Positions 52,096-63,912 of a stretch of 64,000 nt of DNA are shown here, one piece after another. The number at the start of each line of letters is the position of its first letter. Position 1 is the first letter of the stretch. The position numbers and the translations under genes are program-made. The notes beneath the pieces were generated by a model that did no database searches, had not been told where the DNA came from, and saw only the letters and a list, made by a program, of their open reading frames with translations. The stretch covers positions 169,139 to 233,138 of the forward strand of contig VZTI01000609.1 in assembly GCA_013397865.1 (NCBI GenBank). Reading direction: 5' to 3'. Origin of the DNA: Struthidea cinerea (Eukaryota; Chordata; Aves; Passeriformes; Corcoracidae).

Positions 52096-55000
52096 TTTCA
52101 GTAATGTAGCATTGAAAATACATCTAATGCAAATAAATAAAATTATTTCAAATTATATAAACCACAAAACTCAGCTAGATTTAACCTTCTTCTTAGATGC
52201 AAACAGCTGAGGAGAAGGGACTTGCTGAAGAAGAGCTTATGTCTGGAGAAGTCTCCTCAAGGAAGTAAGTATGAAGTCTTCAAATAAGGTACATAAAATA
52301 TAACCAACTTACTTTTTTTTTTTTTAAACGTTTACAATTCAAAGCTATCAGAAACTTAAATCGTATATTTTTTTAATATTGGTGATTTTCTTTAATCCCA
52401 GATACTTACATCAACATTGTCTGGCTCAATGTTGCACTCATTTTAGGTGATGCTTAAAAATATGCATATGTAAGAGTCAATTTAAAACAAATACTGAAGA
52501 AATGGATCTGGGTGAGGACTCTTGGATCAATAAGTCCCTTACTAGGTGTCCATGACATCAAAAAATCATTTTGTACAGCTTCTACCCACTATTGTTTTTC
52601 AGTCAATTTTGTTCCTTCATGAATGTGGGTTTTTTTCTATCTCTATGAAACATTTTAGGATTACAAATTCAGGAAAAGCTATTTGACCTAGTGGTGATAA
52701 TGTGGGTAATCTCTGGAAGAGAAGTGGGGGGCTTCAGCATAGGAGAGGTTAGGATTCCCTGACTGGGAAGTAATACGGTTCCTGAATCAAGGAAAGTTGT
52801 TACTCTTACGATAGGAGGCAAACCCAATGACAGCTGGACCTGGGAGTAAGGTGAAAGAATTGGCATTACCACCAGTCACCTCTCACCAGGACCTCAGTTC
52901 AAGGAGTAGGGGTCCTCCCCAGCCAGGGCTGACTTTCTTAGCTCCCTTCTCATCCACTTTTTCTTTGCTTAAATGAGGGTGATGATATTTTTGGGGAAAT
53001 GTTATGCTTCCATTTAAAAAATATTTGCTAATTTTTGATGAACCCCAAAATTAATACAAAGTAGACTCCCCATACATCTGCCCTAGTTACTCTGCGTTAC
53101 ACCTCTTCCAGTTTGAACTTACTCTTTCCAGAAAATGAATAATGAAAGCAGCCCAGGCTACTGCTGACAAAATTTTACTTGTCTGTTGTACAAAGGCATT
53201 GATGCCCTTTTATCTGTATTGAGGAACACCACAACAGACATACCTAAGGACTGCACTTTCTTTTTCATGGCCACATCACTTTTGCAGCTCATAGTTCCCT
53301 CAGATGGAATTAATCTCACACAGATATATCTAAGTGGGCAACATAGGGTTCCTTTATGGCCAATTTACAGAAACAGGCACTAAGGGATCACTAATCTTAC
53401 CAAATTTCTATTTCAGGCTGAAACGGACTATGCCATAAAAGTGCCGCCTATTTCTTTCAGTTGATTCTAATGGCATACATCTGTCTTTGGTCAAATGAGT
53501 TTCTTTTCTTGCAGTCAGTGATTAGATCTTTCCTATCTCTGTCATACCTAGTGAATAAGCTCTAGGAAAAATTCTCCTTATACGTTGTAATTCTGTGTGA
53601 TTAAATTTAATTTGATTTTTTTCCTTCAGTTCTCAATGTCACCTCATTCTCCCTTTATGATATCCCAGTTCAAACTCTTCAAACTAAATCTTTCCTGTAT
53701 ATGCCTGTTCATTTTTAAGTTTGTCAGGTAACTGACCACCAATAAAGGTAGAAGTCGGTATTTCCCATCAGAAATTTAGGCCGAAGTCCTGTCTCATTTC
53801 CAACATATCCGTGGACTGACCTTTGAAAATTAAAAGCTGTATTCAAGTCAAATGCCTAAACAAATTTGAACATCCTCAGCTGAAGACTTTATATCCAGGA
53901 AAATGATTCTGACACTGACTGAAAATTCTCTTTCAAATGCGTAACTTTAAAACATAATTACTTTTTGCACCTATTTTTCAGAAAATTATGTCTTGGATCA
54001 CTTTTCCCCTACATCTCCTTTTATGTACTACTTCAGTTTTCAAAAATACAAATGTACTGTGCATCATTGATTACACAATCATCCACCACAGCCCCAAAAA
54101 ATTAAAAAAAGAAATATAACACACCCAAAGAATAATTCTTATCTTTATGAGAATTGTTTTTATCTTGGCAATGATCTTAGAAATAAATGTTGCACTTATC
54201 AAAAATTATATTTCAGGACTCTGGAGAACAATAATATTTTAGGAAATTTAAACTTTTATGGAGAAGAAAAGTCTGCTGAAAAAACATTTATATAGGAATA
54301 AAAGTAAATAAATAAAGTCAACTAGAAAAGCCAGTTTTGTGCCAAATCTTTTTTTTTCCTATATATAAAATAGTATAAAACCTAACCTTTGGGACGTTAT
54401 ATTTAGTAATCTTTGGGAATTATAGTTGTAGGTTTTATCCTTACACATCCAGTGACAATAGACTGAGAAACTGTTTATGTCAGGTTCAATGAAGTGTCCC
54501 TTAGTCAGTAAAACACCTCAATTTGTACCCACCCACCTTTAAACAAGAGATTATTTCAATAGTCTTGAATAAATGTATTTATTTTTTGCTGTATCAGGAG
54601 CAGCATGCTCACTATTTTGCAAAACTGACCTCTGAATTGATTATAAAATCTTTCTGTGACATTTCATTTTTTTCTTGAATTTATGTTACAAATAAAATCC
54701 AGGATCAACATTATTTAACCTAGGTTAACCTAGACAACACCCAAAAATCATAGAAAGAAGTTACATGGTTAATGTGTAGCAAACCTTTTCATCATTTGCT
54801 GAAAAAAAAAGTAGATGAAGTTGTAACACCTGCTCTCATTTATATTAATTGTGTTTTACATCTGAAAATTATAAAGGTTATCCATAAACTAGAATGCATT
54901 TTGAAACCAAAATTTAAACTTGCTGCTTTTGATTTTTCAAATGCTAAAAGTACTCTACTGAAAAAATGGGCAAATATCTCAAAAATAAAAAGTCTAAGTA

Positions 55001-55329
55001 TTGCTGCTATACAAGTCCAAAGGCACAGACTAAGATCAGCCATTTCAACTGGTCTGAATCACATTCGGGAGTTCCACTGATTTATCCTTCCATTGGCCCT
55101 TCTAGGAAAGTACTTTTTTTTCCTTTTGCCCCCTGTCTTCTATATTTCATTTCATGTGTCTATCGAGGCTATGAAAGATAAAGCTATCTGCTTTCTCCTG
55201 TAGTAAAGAACTATATGGAATCAGTTCACCTGTCTGTCACTCCTCATTAAATTCTTACCCTCCTCATTCACATTCTGATCTTTGCAAATGAACATTTGCT
55301 TAATAAATGTTCCCAAGACTAACAGTGCA
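52096..55329. other. Intergenic or intronic sequence, no gene seen
   Basis: AT-rich unique DNA with a T13 run at 52313-52325. A 102-codon frame at 54772-55080 (+) is Lys- and Ile-rich, unrecognised and most likely chance. Confidence 0.45.
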
Positions 55330-55640
55330 GAGTGAAAATCCCACACAGCAGTAAATTATTAACTCAGTCACAGGGGGAGTGCCATATATGACTTTTCAGA
55401 ATGAGTTATTATGTGGATCATCATGTAATTATGAATTTTTCAAGCCATGATAGAGGAAAATTGAATATTTAATATTTTATGGACATATTCTGCACTGAGG
55501 ACATCTTTCAAAATTTTATGATAATTTTTGGAGTGAGCAAAGAGCAGAACAAAAGTTACAAAATAATTACAAAGTGGAATATTTAATCACCATGGACATT
55601 GTTGGCAATTTTTCAAATTGCATAATATAATCAAGGTCAT
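55330..55640. promoter_or_regulatory. Possible conserved non-coding regulatory block
   Basis: Non-repetitive AT-rich DNA dense in TAAT, ATTTAAT and TGTAATTA-type cores, with tcaaggtcatgaa at about 55632-55644, which contains a nuclear-receptor half-site-like TCAAGGTCA. It has the look of an enhancer-type conserved element. No conservation data are available here. Confidence 0.18.
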
Positions 55641-57416
55641 GAACTTTTAATCACGATGTATTCAAATGGAAAAAATATATGCATTAAATTTGATCTACAA
55701 GTATGTTTTGATTGTTTAAGAAATGAGAATATGAGGCTTCATGCTTTATTGTACGGTAGGTAGAACGGTGTAAATATTCATGACTATTCAAAGGTTCCTG
55801 AACGTTCATGGCTTGCCCCTGCATGGGGCATTTAGAAATACAGAAACATGAACATAAACCTGTGCTGCCTGCTCCAGGAATGCTTGCAGAGAGCAGGCAG
55901 CATGAGGAGGAGCAGCGCAGGTGCCTCAGCACAGTCACTCTGTACAGTTTTAAACATCCTGGGGTATTCACAGCATCTGCATGAGCCTGACAGAGACAAC
56001 ACAAGATCTGTGGGAGACCAGAGCCCTGCTGAAGCTGCAGCTGCATGCCAGGCAGGATGTCCTAAGGCATCTAAATGGTATTAGGCACCTATGTTTAGGT
56101 GTTTAGGCTTTTGAATCATTCCCTAGGAAGCTGAAACCAAGTGTGTTTTAAGCGGCACTAAATACCCACAAATGTGAAACATTTGAGCTGTGAATTGGGA
56201 GTGCAAGAATCACTAAGCAGAGGAAAATGTTTACTTTGTGTACTGATAGATAAGAATCTGAACAGAAAAGACGTTTCTAAGGCAGTGCTTCCACAGGAAT
56301 AATAAAAGACTATCAAGCACTTGGTAGTAAGCCAAATCAGATGCTCTTTGATAACCATTGAACTTAGTGCAAATCTACCACAAAAAAAAAAAAACAACCA
56401 AATAAATAGTGCTCTTTTCTTTAACAGACTTTTATCTTCCCAGAAAAATCTGGTGAAAACCAAGGCAAGGGAAGTCTAAAGGACTTAGGAACCATAGAGC
56501 AAAACAAGGTATATACAGTAAGTACACATTAGTCTGGAACTCTGATCTCACGCACGTATAAAAATTATTAATTTTATTTAATTTATTTGTTTAAATAATT
56601 TACTGCACGTCCATTACTGGAAAGTATCTTTATGCCACACATAAAATAATTCGCAGTTAAAATATAACTTGTGTCCACTATTCCAGATGCCAAGGCATCA
56701 GCCTGACTTCGTTTGCCCAGAAGGGTAAATGATGGAAATTAAAAGGTTTGGACCAGAACGACCCTGCACTGGCAGTGTGCTCAAGTCTTAGTCACAAAAG
56801 GCATACTAAAAAATACATCAGAGAAGGGGATCAATAGGCACCATCCAGATGCAGGGAGGGTCCAAACCACCCAATATTGAGAAGAAATATTTTGCTTCCT
56901 TTTACAGAGAAATGCCATACTGCCTTGATTCATGACTGCCTGCTTCAAGACAAAACTGCTTCATGTTCTTGCAAAATAACTGGATGAAGGCAGGTCCTGC
57001 AAAGTGGTGGTCTGAGAAGAGCTACTCAAATAATTTAGTGTAATATATCTTAATTTAATAACATTGTGCATATGTCTTTTGGGTTGTATATTGACCTGTA
57101 TATACATTTATATACACTGTAAAATATAATTTTCAATATGACATACTACTGAACTGCTACCTGGCCATTGTTGTGTTCCTTACTCCAAGGACATCTCTCA
57201 ATGTCCTTCAGAATGAGACACTTATAAAATTTGAATCATCTTTTGATTTTGGAAACAAAGTTAAATGTGTGTTTGCCTAGGTGAAAAAGAAAACATTTTT
57301 CTGTTAAGGTACAAATAAATCTAGACTTTATAAAATGCTAGGACCTAAGTACTGAATGCAAAGTGCATGATTACATGATTACATACAATAAGAAGAATTT
57401 CTTCTTTTGCTTGCAG
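55641..57416. other. Intergenic or intronic sequence, no gene seen
   Basis: A GC-richer patch at 55.85-56.08 kb carries overlapping frames on both strands (120 codons on -, 78 on +) without recognisable features. The rest is AT-rich. Confidence 0.45.
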
Positions 57417-57487
57417 GAACACCATTGATAAATGATCTGGCTCAAATCCTAGGATGATGGCAGTAACAAATAACAATTTCAGTCCAG
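57417..57487 (+). other. Candidate 5' coding exon of an unidentified gene
   Basis: A strong polypyrimidine tract (cttcttttgcttgcag) gives an acceptor at 57415-57416. A donor (CCAG then GTAATT) gives an exon of 71 bases. It contains two in-frame ATGs (57454 and 57457). The second is in a near-ideal start context (A at -3, G at +4), and an in-frame TGA at 57433-57435 lies upstream, so translation could start here. Eleven codons (MMAVTNNNFSP) plus one base are read before the donor, giving a phase-1 junction. This is the pattern of a second exon carrying 5'UTR and start codon. The gene is not recognised, and chance cannot be excluded for so short a block. Confidence 0.22.
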
Positions 57488-58859
57488 GTAATTACAGTTT
57501 TTCTACCTGTGGTTACAGTGGCAGTTTCAAATATGGGCGATCCCTTTTGTTTCAATTAGATGTTTGGGTTACTACATAAAGTAATTGCTCTCTCCAAAAA
57601 CAACAGACTATCAGACACAAGTTAAATGTAGGAAAGAATTGGGAAGGGATGACATGTAGAAGTGTGATTTCTATTAACATTTTTAAATAGTGTATGTTTG
57701 CTTAATGTTTACCAAAGAAGCTTTTTCATGTCTTTGCTCACGAAATAAAGTAACCAGCATTAGGGTTAGAAAAGCATGTTAACTATCTACCAGCCAGTGC
57801 AGGATTTTTGTGCCTGTTCCAGTGATATTACCTAGACATCTCTATCTTCATGTTGATCTACAAAAGAACTATCTAGCATTCATCTCTGCAATTTCTTTGC
57901 AGAAGTTCAAGTTTTCTCACTGTCAGTAATCTCTGGCTCTGACAGTCCTGGTGTGGATATTTGGTAGGTGGCATTGACACCCTGCCCCACGCATGAATGT
58001 CACAGAACCATCTCTGTCACTTCAGTAGCACTTCAGGGACTTTTATATGTTACTGAGCATTTCTAACTATAATAGCAGAACAGCAATCACAGGCAAATGG
58101 CCAGGTGGATTTCCTTGCTTAGGCATCTCCCTTCATGATTCTATACAGCAAACCATGATGTACTTTTCAGGATGCCTCTGGTGATTAATCTTCTGCAGTC
58201 TGTTCAGGAATGTAGATTCCATGAGCCTCCAAGTGTGCAGTGGCTCCTATTGAGATCAAAGCAAAAACATTTACTGGAGATGCAAAACACCAGCACTGGG
58301 TCTCAAGCCAGTCTCAGATCACCAAAGAAAATGGTTTATACTAAATTAAAGAGTGTTGTAGAGAACCACATAAAATACTATAGAAAATGGATAACCTGAG
58401 TAAGTGGGATCTGACTGGGAGTCATGTACCAACAAAGAAAAATAGATGTCCTAATTTTGCAAATGCACAAAACCCAAAAGCATTATTTTTAGTGTTAAAA
58501 CCCACTGTTCCCAATCATAGTGTATGGAACAAAGTTCTGGGTGACAAGGGACATCCACAATACCCCCCACAACATCAGTGTTTTCTATGAATAGTAAACA
58601 AAAGCCATATTTAGCACTTCCATAGCACTTTATATGCTCAAAGGACTTCACTAACCATTACTGGCATATCTAGATGCTTCTTATATGCAAATGAATGCAA
58701 ATATGAGAGTAGGCATTAGGAGGCAGGATATTAGAATACATTAGCAAACGGACAATAGAAAACAGCTGGTTTGACTGAGTGTGGAGATGTGAGCAGGGAG
58801 TAGCAGAGAGCACAATTCACTGCTCAGAATTACGGAAAGAATTGTGCTGATTGCCGTCA
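57488..58859. other. Intergenic or intronic sequence, no gene seen
   Basis: No repeat or gene recognised. Frames of 66-75 codons at 58.17-58.65 kb are unremarkable. Confidence 0.45.
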
Positions 58860-59170
58860 TGGCTTAGAAACTCATCACTTAATTAACAATATAAATATTT
58901 TAAAAATTAACATTTCATAAAACCACAATAAGAGGTTCCATTGTGAGAGTGGGAAAGGATTAATTCACAGTTGGCTGGATCGATGGCACCCAGCCTTCAT
59001 TCTCTTGGCTTACGACAACACACTCGGTGAGAATTAATACAACACAATTCATGCCCTGTCATGTCTTATTACTTAATTATGAAATGTCTGCAGTACTTTG
59101 GACATTACTGGGCCTGTTTGATTGGCTGTGACTGATGTCATACCCACTTTAATACTAGCCAGTACATGCA
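58860..59170. promoter_or_regulatory. Possible conserved non-coding regulatory block
   Basis: Complex, non-repetitive sequence with many TAAT and ATTA cores, ttacttaattatgaaatg near 59070 and a CCAAT-type inverted box (tgattggctgtgac) near 59120. It resembles vertebrate developmental enhancers in composition. This is inference only. Confidence 0.2.
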
Positions 59171-60344
59171 TGGATAGGCCTGTCCCCCTCCTCACCATTT
59201 TCCTTCTTTCTATTCATGAATTCTATTTCATAACAGTAATAATATACTCCAGGCAGTGCATTTCCAGGGAATTATTGCATTTCTCAAGTGGGTAAAGTCA
59301 TTTGGCCTTTCAGCCTCATGCCTTGCAACACCTTCCTAGGCATGTTATAATTGCTCAGAAATACTCTATACCTTGTGTATTATGATTCTTACATGCCACT
59401 CTTGCTTTTTCACTTGACTAGCCCAAATAGCATCCAACAGGAAAAGTTGTCAGGTGTATTTTTTTTCCAAATGAGTCTCTCAGATATATTTGCAAGGCTT
59501 TGAGTGTATCATGCACATACAATTTAAATGCATTAATTTACAAATATTAATCATTTAGCATCCTCTATAAAATATAATGGCCACATTCTCATGTCCCTTG
59601 ACAATCCCAGAGCACTGCCTCCTGTGTCTCTAAGGTGGTAGGAGCACAAGATGACACACTTGATTTAATAAGAGCACAGAGCTGCATGCACAGATACAAT
59701 AGAATGCTTACAGTGAGATGCTGCAGTAAATGTTTATGAAAGCTTAAAAGGAATCATTCTTGTTGAGAAATCTTTGAGTCTAATGATTGAAGAAAGTACA
59801 AGGCATTCTTCTCAGTTTATGGTAAAACTACTGACGTCAAAACTTACTTTAAGTAGGAAGAGAAAATAAATTAGGCATCAAAAATATCCTCAGATTTAAA
59901 CAGAAAAGAATACAAGATATTTCTACTCCCTACAGCACAGAACTTTGACATGCACACTTATGGATCAGTAGAAGTGGGCTGAAATCCTAGTCAATATTAT
60001 CTCCTCTGAGTTACTAAGGTTCACTTCTGAAGTTCTGATTCAGCCTGCCATGAATGCTTTTTATTCCTGAAGCAATTTTCAACCAAATATCTCTACTAAC
60101 TCAATGAGCTTTAATGAATCAAGCCTTCTGGCAAAGTCCAAAAGGAAGGTCAATTTAGTAGAAACTAAATTATGGCAGATTGCAGCATTAGCACTTTTTA
60201 TAACTGCAATTACATAATGGGAAACCACATTCCTACCAGAGTCACATATGCCTCCAGTAGTTCCATCCTTACCTTGCTTTCTGCTTCCTCTGGAGGGGAC
60301 ACCTCCTATTGCCTGAACTAGAGTTGTGCTAGACTTAACCATAG
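59171..60344. other. Intergenic or intronic sequence, no gene seen
   Basis: AT-rich unique DNA. One 87-codon minus-strand frame (60079-60342) abuts the CR1 and is unrecognised. Confidence 0.45.
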
Positions 60345-60545
60345 CAAATGTGAGGGTGGTGAGGCACTGGAACCAGCTGCGCAGAGAAGATGTGATGCCC
60401 CATCCCTGGCACTGTTCAAGACAAGGTTGGATGGGGCTCTAAGCAACCTGTTCTAGTGGCAGCTATCCCTGCCCATGGCAGGAGCATTGGAACTGGATGA
60501 TAAATATTTAAGACCCTTCCAAACCAAGCCCCTCTATGATTCTAT
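60345..60545 (+). mobile_element. CR1: CR1 LINE 3' end, + strand
   Basis: This is a clear avian CR1 3' end: 'gtgaggcactggaaccagct', then 'gatgccccatccctggcact', 'caaggttggatggggctcta', 'ctatccctgcccatggcagg' and 'ctatgattctata' at the end. About 200 bases are kept, with a single substitution every few bases at most, so the copy is younger than the 31-kb element. The 76-codon frame starting at 60475 runs through its tail and is not a gene. Confidence 0.95.
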
Positions 60546-63001
60546 AAATGTAAGATTGGAGGATGATTGGGTAGTAATGCCCCATCCCGGCCTGGACTTT
60601 CCATGTCTGTTACAGTCACACTTCAGATGTGAAACAGTCCTGCTCACAGAGCCTTCTCTGAAACTGAACCAACTAGAGGTGGCGACTTTCTCTCTACTAG
60701 AATGAGGTGATAAATAAAATGGAGGCCACAGTAAAAAATGAACATATTTCATCAGCTGGAAAGAGCATGGATTTGTGCTATCTTGGCAAAGGGCTGTTAA
60801 AACTCTGAAGAGACCGTTCTCAAAATAACTGGGGCAAGAACAAGCTGGAGATTTTAATTTTGCATGATGTGTAATGTCAAGTTTATGATTAAATAAAAAA
60901 TGGGAGTTTCCCATGGATCCCCTCTTCAGTTTTCGTGTACCTGCTGTAGACCAACATGATCATGGATAGAAAAAGGTGAAAGGCTAACCAAGTTTACAGC
61001 CCTGCTTTGTGGGAAATAAAGCAAGGGGAAGTGAACTAGAACAGATAACTTGGAAGCATTATACAAGAATTTTTCTTCAGTCTGTACATTTAAGACCTAC
61101 TAAAAATGGCAATGAGCCGAAGGTAGAGAGGAAGAGGAGTCCAAACCACATTGTCAAATGCAGTGTGCCTCTTAAAAGAAGAAAAATAGAAAAAAAGGTC
61201 AGCATTAAATTCCAGAATAATTGTGGGCTTAGGAAAACTGACATTTAAGTCACCCATGATTTCTAACGTAGCAGCTTCTTCTGTAGGTGATGATTTCAAC
61301 ACCATTTATCAGCAAACAGAAAGTTTTAGTCCATGGTGGTGTCTTTTCTCCTCTTATAGGTATTATATTTGGCTCAGATACTTGAAAGGCTTGATATCCT
61401 TTGGGACCAGCTCCTGAGTGATTGGAACATCACCAGCACTGCATTAAGTTCCCCTGCTCTGTGCCCAAGGGACAGCAATCCATGCCTCCCACCTGCATGA
61501 AGAATGCCTTCATCAGCAAACAGCAGTATTCTGGAGCTGGAAGCTCTCAGTCTTCTTGTTAAGCTGTTTCCCTTTGTATAAAATAAGCACTCCTTCAACA
61601 CAGAGAGGGAACCAGTACTACCTGAGCTTCCTAACCCCTCATCTATACATCCATCTTCTGCTTTCTGACAAAAGAGAATCCTCTGCAATGGGACAGAGGA
61701 TTCTCATAACTCTGTGGTGAAGTTATGAGAGGAAAAGGTAGAAAAGTTCTTCCTCCTCTATGTGGATGTGGTGGAGGCAGAGGCTTAGCTGGCTATTCAA
61801 GCACTTCAAGCAAGCAAACTCTTCTTTTATGCCTCCCAGAAGAGCCTAATTAGGAGGGTGAAAGGAGGGGCCCAATACAGCATGAAAAAGCCAAGTCTTA
61901 CACAGATGTATTTGTCCAGAGACAGAATATTCAGTTTTCTTTGCTTTTAGGATCAGGCCCGAGTGTCATCGTTGCCAGTGTTCTCCTACATTGGATTTAA
62001 ACTCTCAAAATGGCATGTGAGTGCCTCATTTTACCTCAAGAATCTGAACTTTAAAGTACAGTGTGTTAAACTGTAAAGCAGCTTGGGAAGTATTGGGATT
62101 GATTCCAGGTGGGTAACAAATACTAGCTTACCATCTGATGCGGCACACATCCCTGGAATTCAACGGGTAATTGGCACCACTCATGCTCAGTCACTGCCAT
62201 GCGGGTAAAGCCTCATTACAAGTGTGCATTTTATAATTTTCCTCAAATTTATCAAACAGTCTTTGATAAAGATTACATGAACATCTGGTTTCAAATAGAG
62301 AGATTTTCTAACAATTGCTGTCAATTAAACCCTGGAAACCTACCAAGTGGAAACAATAAGAAAAAAAATCAGGTGTCAGGTCATAGTAGATTATTTTCTT
62401 GGTAGTGAAGAACGATCTGACAAATTAAGGTAACTATCTTAAATATCCAAAAGCACCTGTAACCTTGCCAGCCTTCCTCTATGATAAAAATTCCTTCTCT
62501 CTCTTCAGAAGAATTACACTTACCACTTTTTGCTCTTGTTTATTATCAAAGTCTCTCACCCGAGAAAACAACAGTGTGTTATCAGTGACTTTTCACACAG
62601 CGGTATGAATAAATAAGGAGTGACAAAATCATAGGTGAATGTATTTTGTGAAATACCAATGAAATTACAATTGGTTTCAAGAAATTTTTAAAGATTCATT
62701 ACTAGATATAAATTCTTTTGTAAAATTACAAGCTGCTTTAAAAACTGTTGTGTGAAAAGCCAATTATCCAACATAATTTATGAAATTAATTTTACTACAA
62801 ATAATGTGGTAATAATTATAAAAATTCATAAGAACCTGGAGCTCAAGGAGTGGCAAAGTGCATTGAAATGTTATTGGTGCTACTCAAGGCAAGTGAAAAA
62901 GTTGACAGGCTAATGAATAGAATAAGAATGCAAAACATATTATATATTGTATCATATATGATATTTTAAATTATGGATTATCTCCATACTTTGTTTTCCA
63001 G
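60546..63001. other. Intergenic or intronic sequence, no gene seen
   Basis: No repeat family recognised. The 104-codon minus-strand frame at 61374-61688 has no known domain and no splice support. The last kilobase is AT-rich. Confidence 0.45.
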
Positions 63002-63147
63002 GATGAGCTCATAGATCCATTTTTTCATCAAGGAGTAAAATTTCAATAGTTTTTGAGTTTGAAGATATTATCATCTTCATCATGACATCACTTTTTGAAA
63101 AGACTGAAGTGACATTAAACAATTACACAAATAAGGAATACTGCCAG
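63002..63147 (+). other. Candidate first coding exon, unidentified gene
   Basis: The acceptor ttgttttccag (AG at 63000-63001) and a perfect consensus donor (CCAG then GTAAGT) bound 146 bases. An in-frame TGA at 63004-63006 lies upstream of an ATG at 63082 with A at -3. From there 22 codons are read to the donor, which is phase 0. The peptide begins MTSLFEKTEV and contains the N-glycosylation motif NYT followed by a Cys near the end, as in extracellular N-termini of membrane proteins. It joins in frame to the next candidate exon at 63852. No family recognised. Confidence 0.25.
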
Positions 63148-63588
63148 GTAAGTATTAAAATGTGATAGGTATTTTTCCCTGCAATGATAATAGAGTGATA
63201 CGAGTTTATAGATGATACAATCTATTTCTATTGAAGACATCTACTTTCACTCTTGGCACATACATTTGCACTAGCAACATCGTTTGTGTTTAGCAGAAGA
63301 GCTGTCATTTAACAGACAGATGGCTCCAGTGGCTGGATGTAAAGCAACTCACTGAAATTGTTCAGTGATTCCCAAACTACTTTAACAGTGTATTCCAAAT
63401 TCCCATCATTTTATGCGAAACAATAATTTATTTATTGGTGCCACTTCTTATACAGCCACTATCACTCCAGCCTGAGTACCTCCCAGTATTATAAAACATA
63501 TATAGAAGATACACTCTTTCTCCCTCTCCCTCTTCTTTCCAGTAAGCTAACATTTCAGAATTATTTTATTTTACCATATATCTATATC
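63148..63588. other. Possible intron sequence, no gene seen
   Basis: AT-rich sequence between the exon candidate at 63002-63147 and the inverted repeat. Nothing further recognised. Confidence 0.35.
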
Positions 63589-63787
63589 TCTGTCTATTTG
63601 GGAAGAAAGAACAAATCTCACTTCTCCGTCACGACTTCTACCATATGTGTGCACACATGCACATACATATAAAAATATAAATATACTTTTTATATATATA
63701 TATATCATCTTTACACCACATACACACTTAAATGGTAGAAGTCATGACAGAGAAGTGGGATTTTTTCTTTCTTCACAAATAGATAGA
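63589..63787. repeat. Long near-perfect inverted repeat with TA-rich loop
   Basis: Positions 63589-63644 pair with 63732-63787 in fixed register (paired positions sum to 127376) with no insertion or deletion. Of 56 positions, 50 are Watson-Crick pairs, 2 are G-U and 4 are mismatches. Matching arm landmarks are agaaaga near 63605 and tctttct near 63766, and gacttctacca at 63633-63643 against tggtagaagtc at 63733-63743. The 87-base centre is TA-rich with an alternating TA run at 63691-63705. Two of the mismatches are CpG in the left arm against TpG-equivalent in the right arm, consistent with arms once more alike. It could form a cruciform in DNA or a long hairpin in RNA. Origin as a small palindromic transposon is possible, but no target duplication was seen. 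Confidence 0.92.
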
Positions 63788-63851
63788 TTTCATTTCCTCG
63801 GAAGGCTTAATTTGCTTTTCTAGACCCATTACTGTCAATGTTTTCTTCCAG
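63788..63851. other. Polypyrimidine-containing spacer before candidate exon
   Basis: Short stretch ending in tgttttcttccag, which supplies the acceptor for the candidate exon at 63852. No other feature. Confidence 0.35.
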
Positions 63852-63912
63852 AGAAACCACTCTGTCAGAGAGGTTTTGGGGTGCCTGCCTGAACTCTGTG
63901 TGTACATGGCAG
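63852..63912 (+). other. Candidate second coding exon, unidentified gene
   Basis: The acceptor tgttttcttccag (AG at 63850-63851) and donor GGCAG then GTTAAG bound 61 bases. Read from a phase-0 junction with the exon at 63002-63147, it stays open for 20 codons plus one base, and it includes a second N-glycosylation motif (NHS) and two Cys. The frame agreement alone is weak evidence, since roughly 30 percent of 20-codon stretches would stay open by chance in such DNA. The continuation, if real, lies beyond the window. Confidence 0.2.

Noticed and set aside
60902..60912. NF-kB-like site GGGAGTTTCCC
   Set aside because: A single 11-bp motif in 64 kb is expected by chance and has no promoter nearby.
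61374..61688. 104-codon minus-strand frame
   Set aside because: Unrecognised composition, no initiation or splice context. Best explained by a chance frame.
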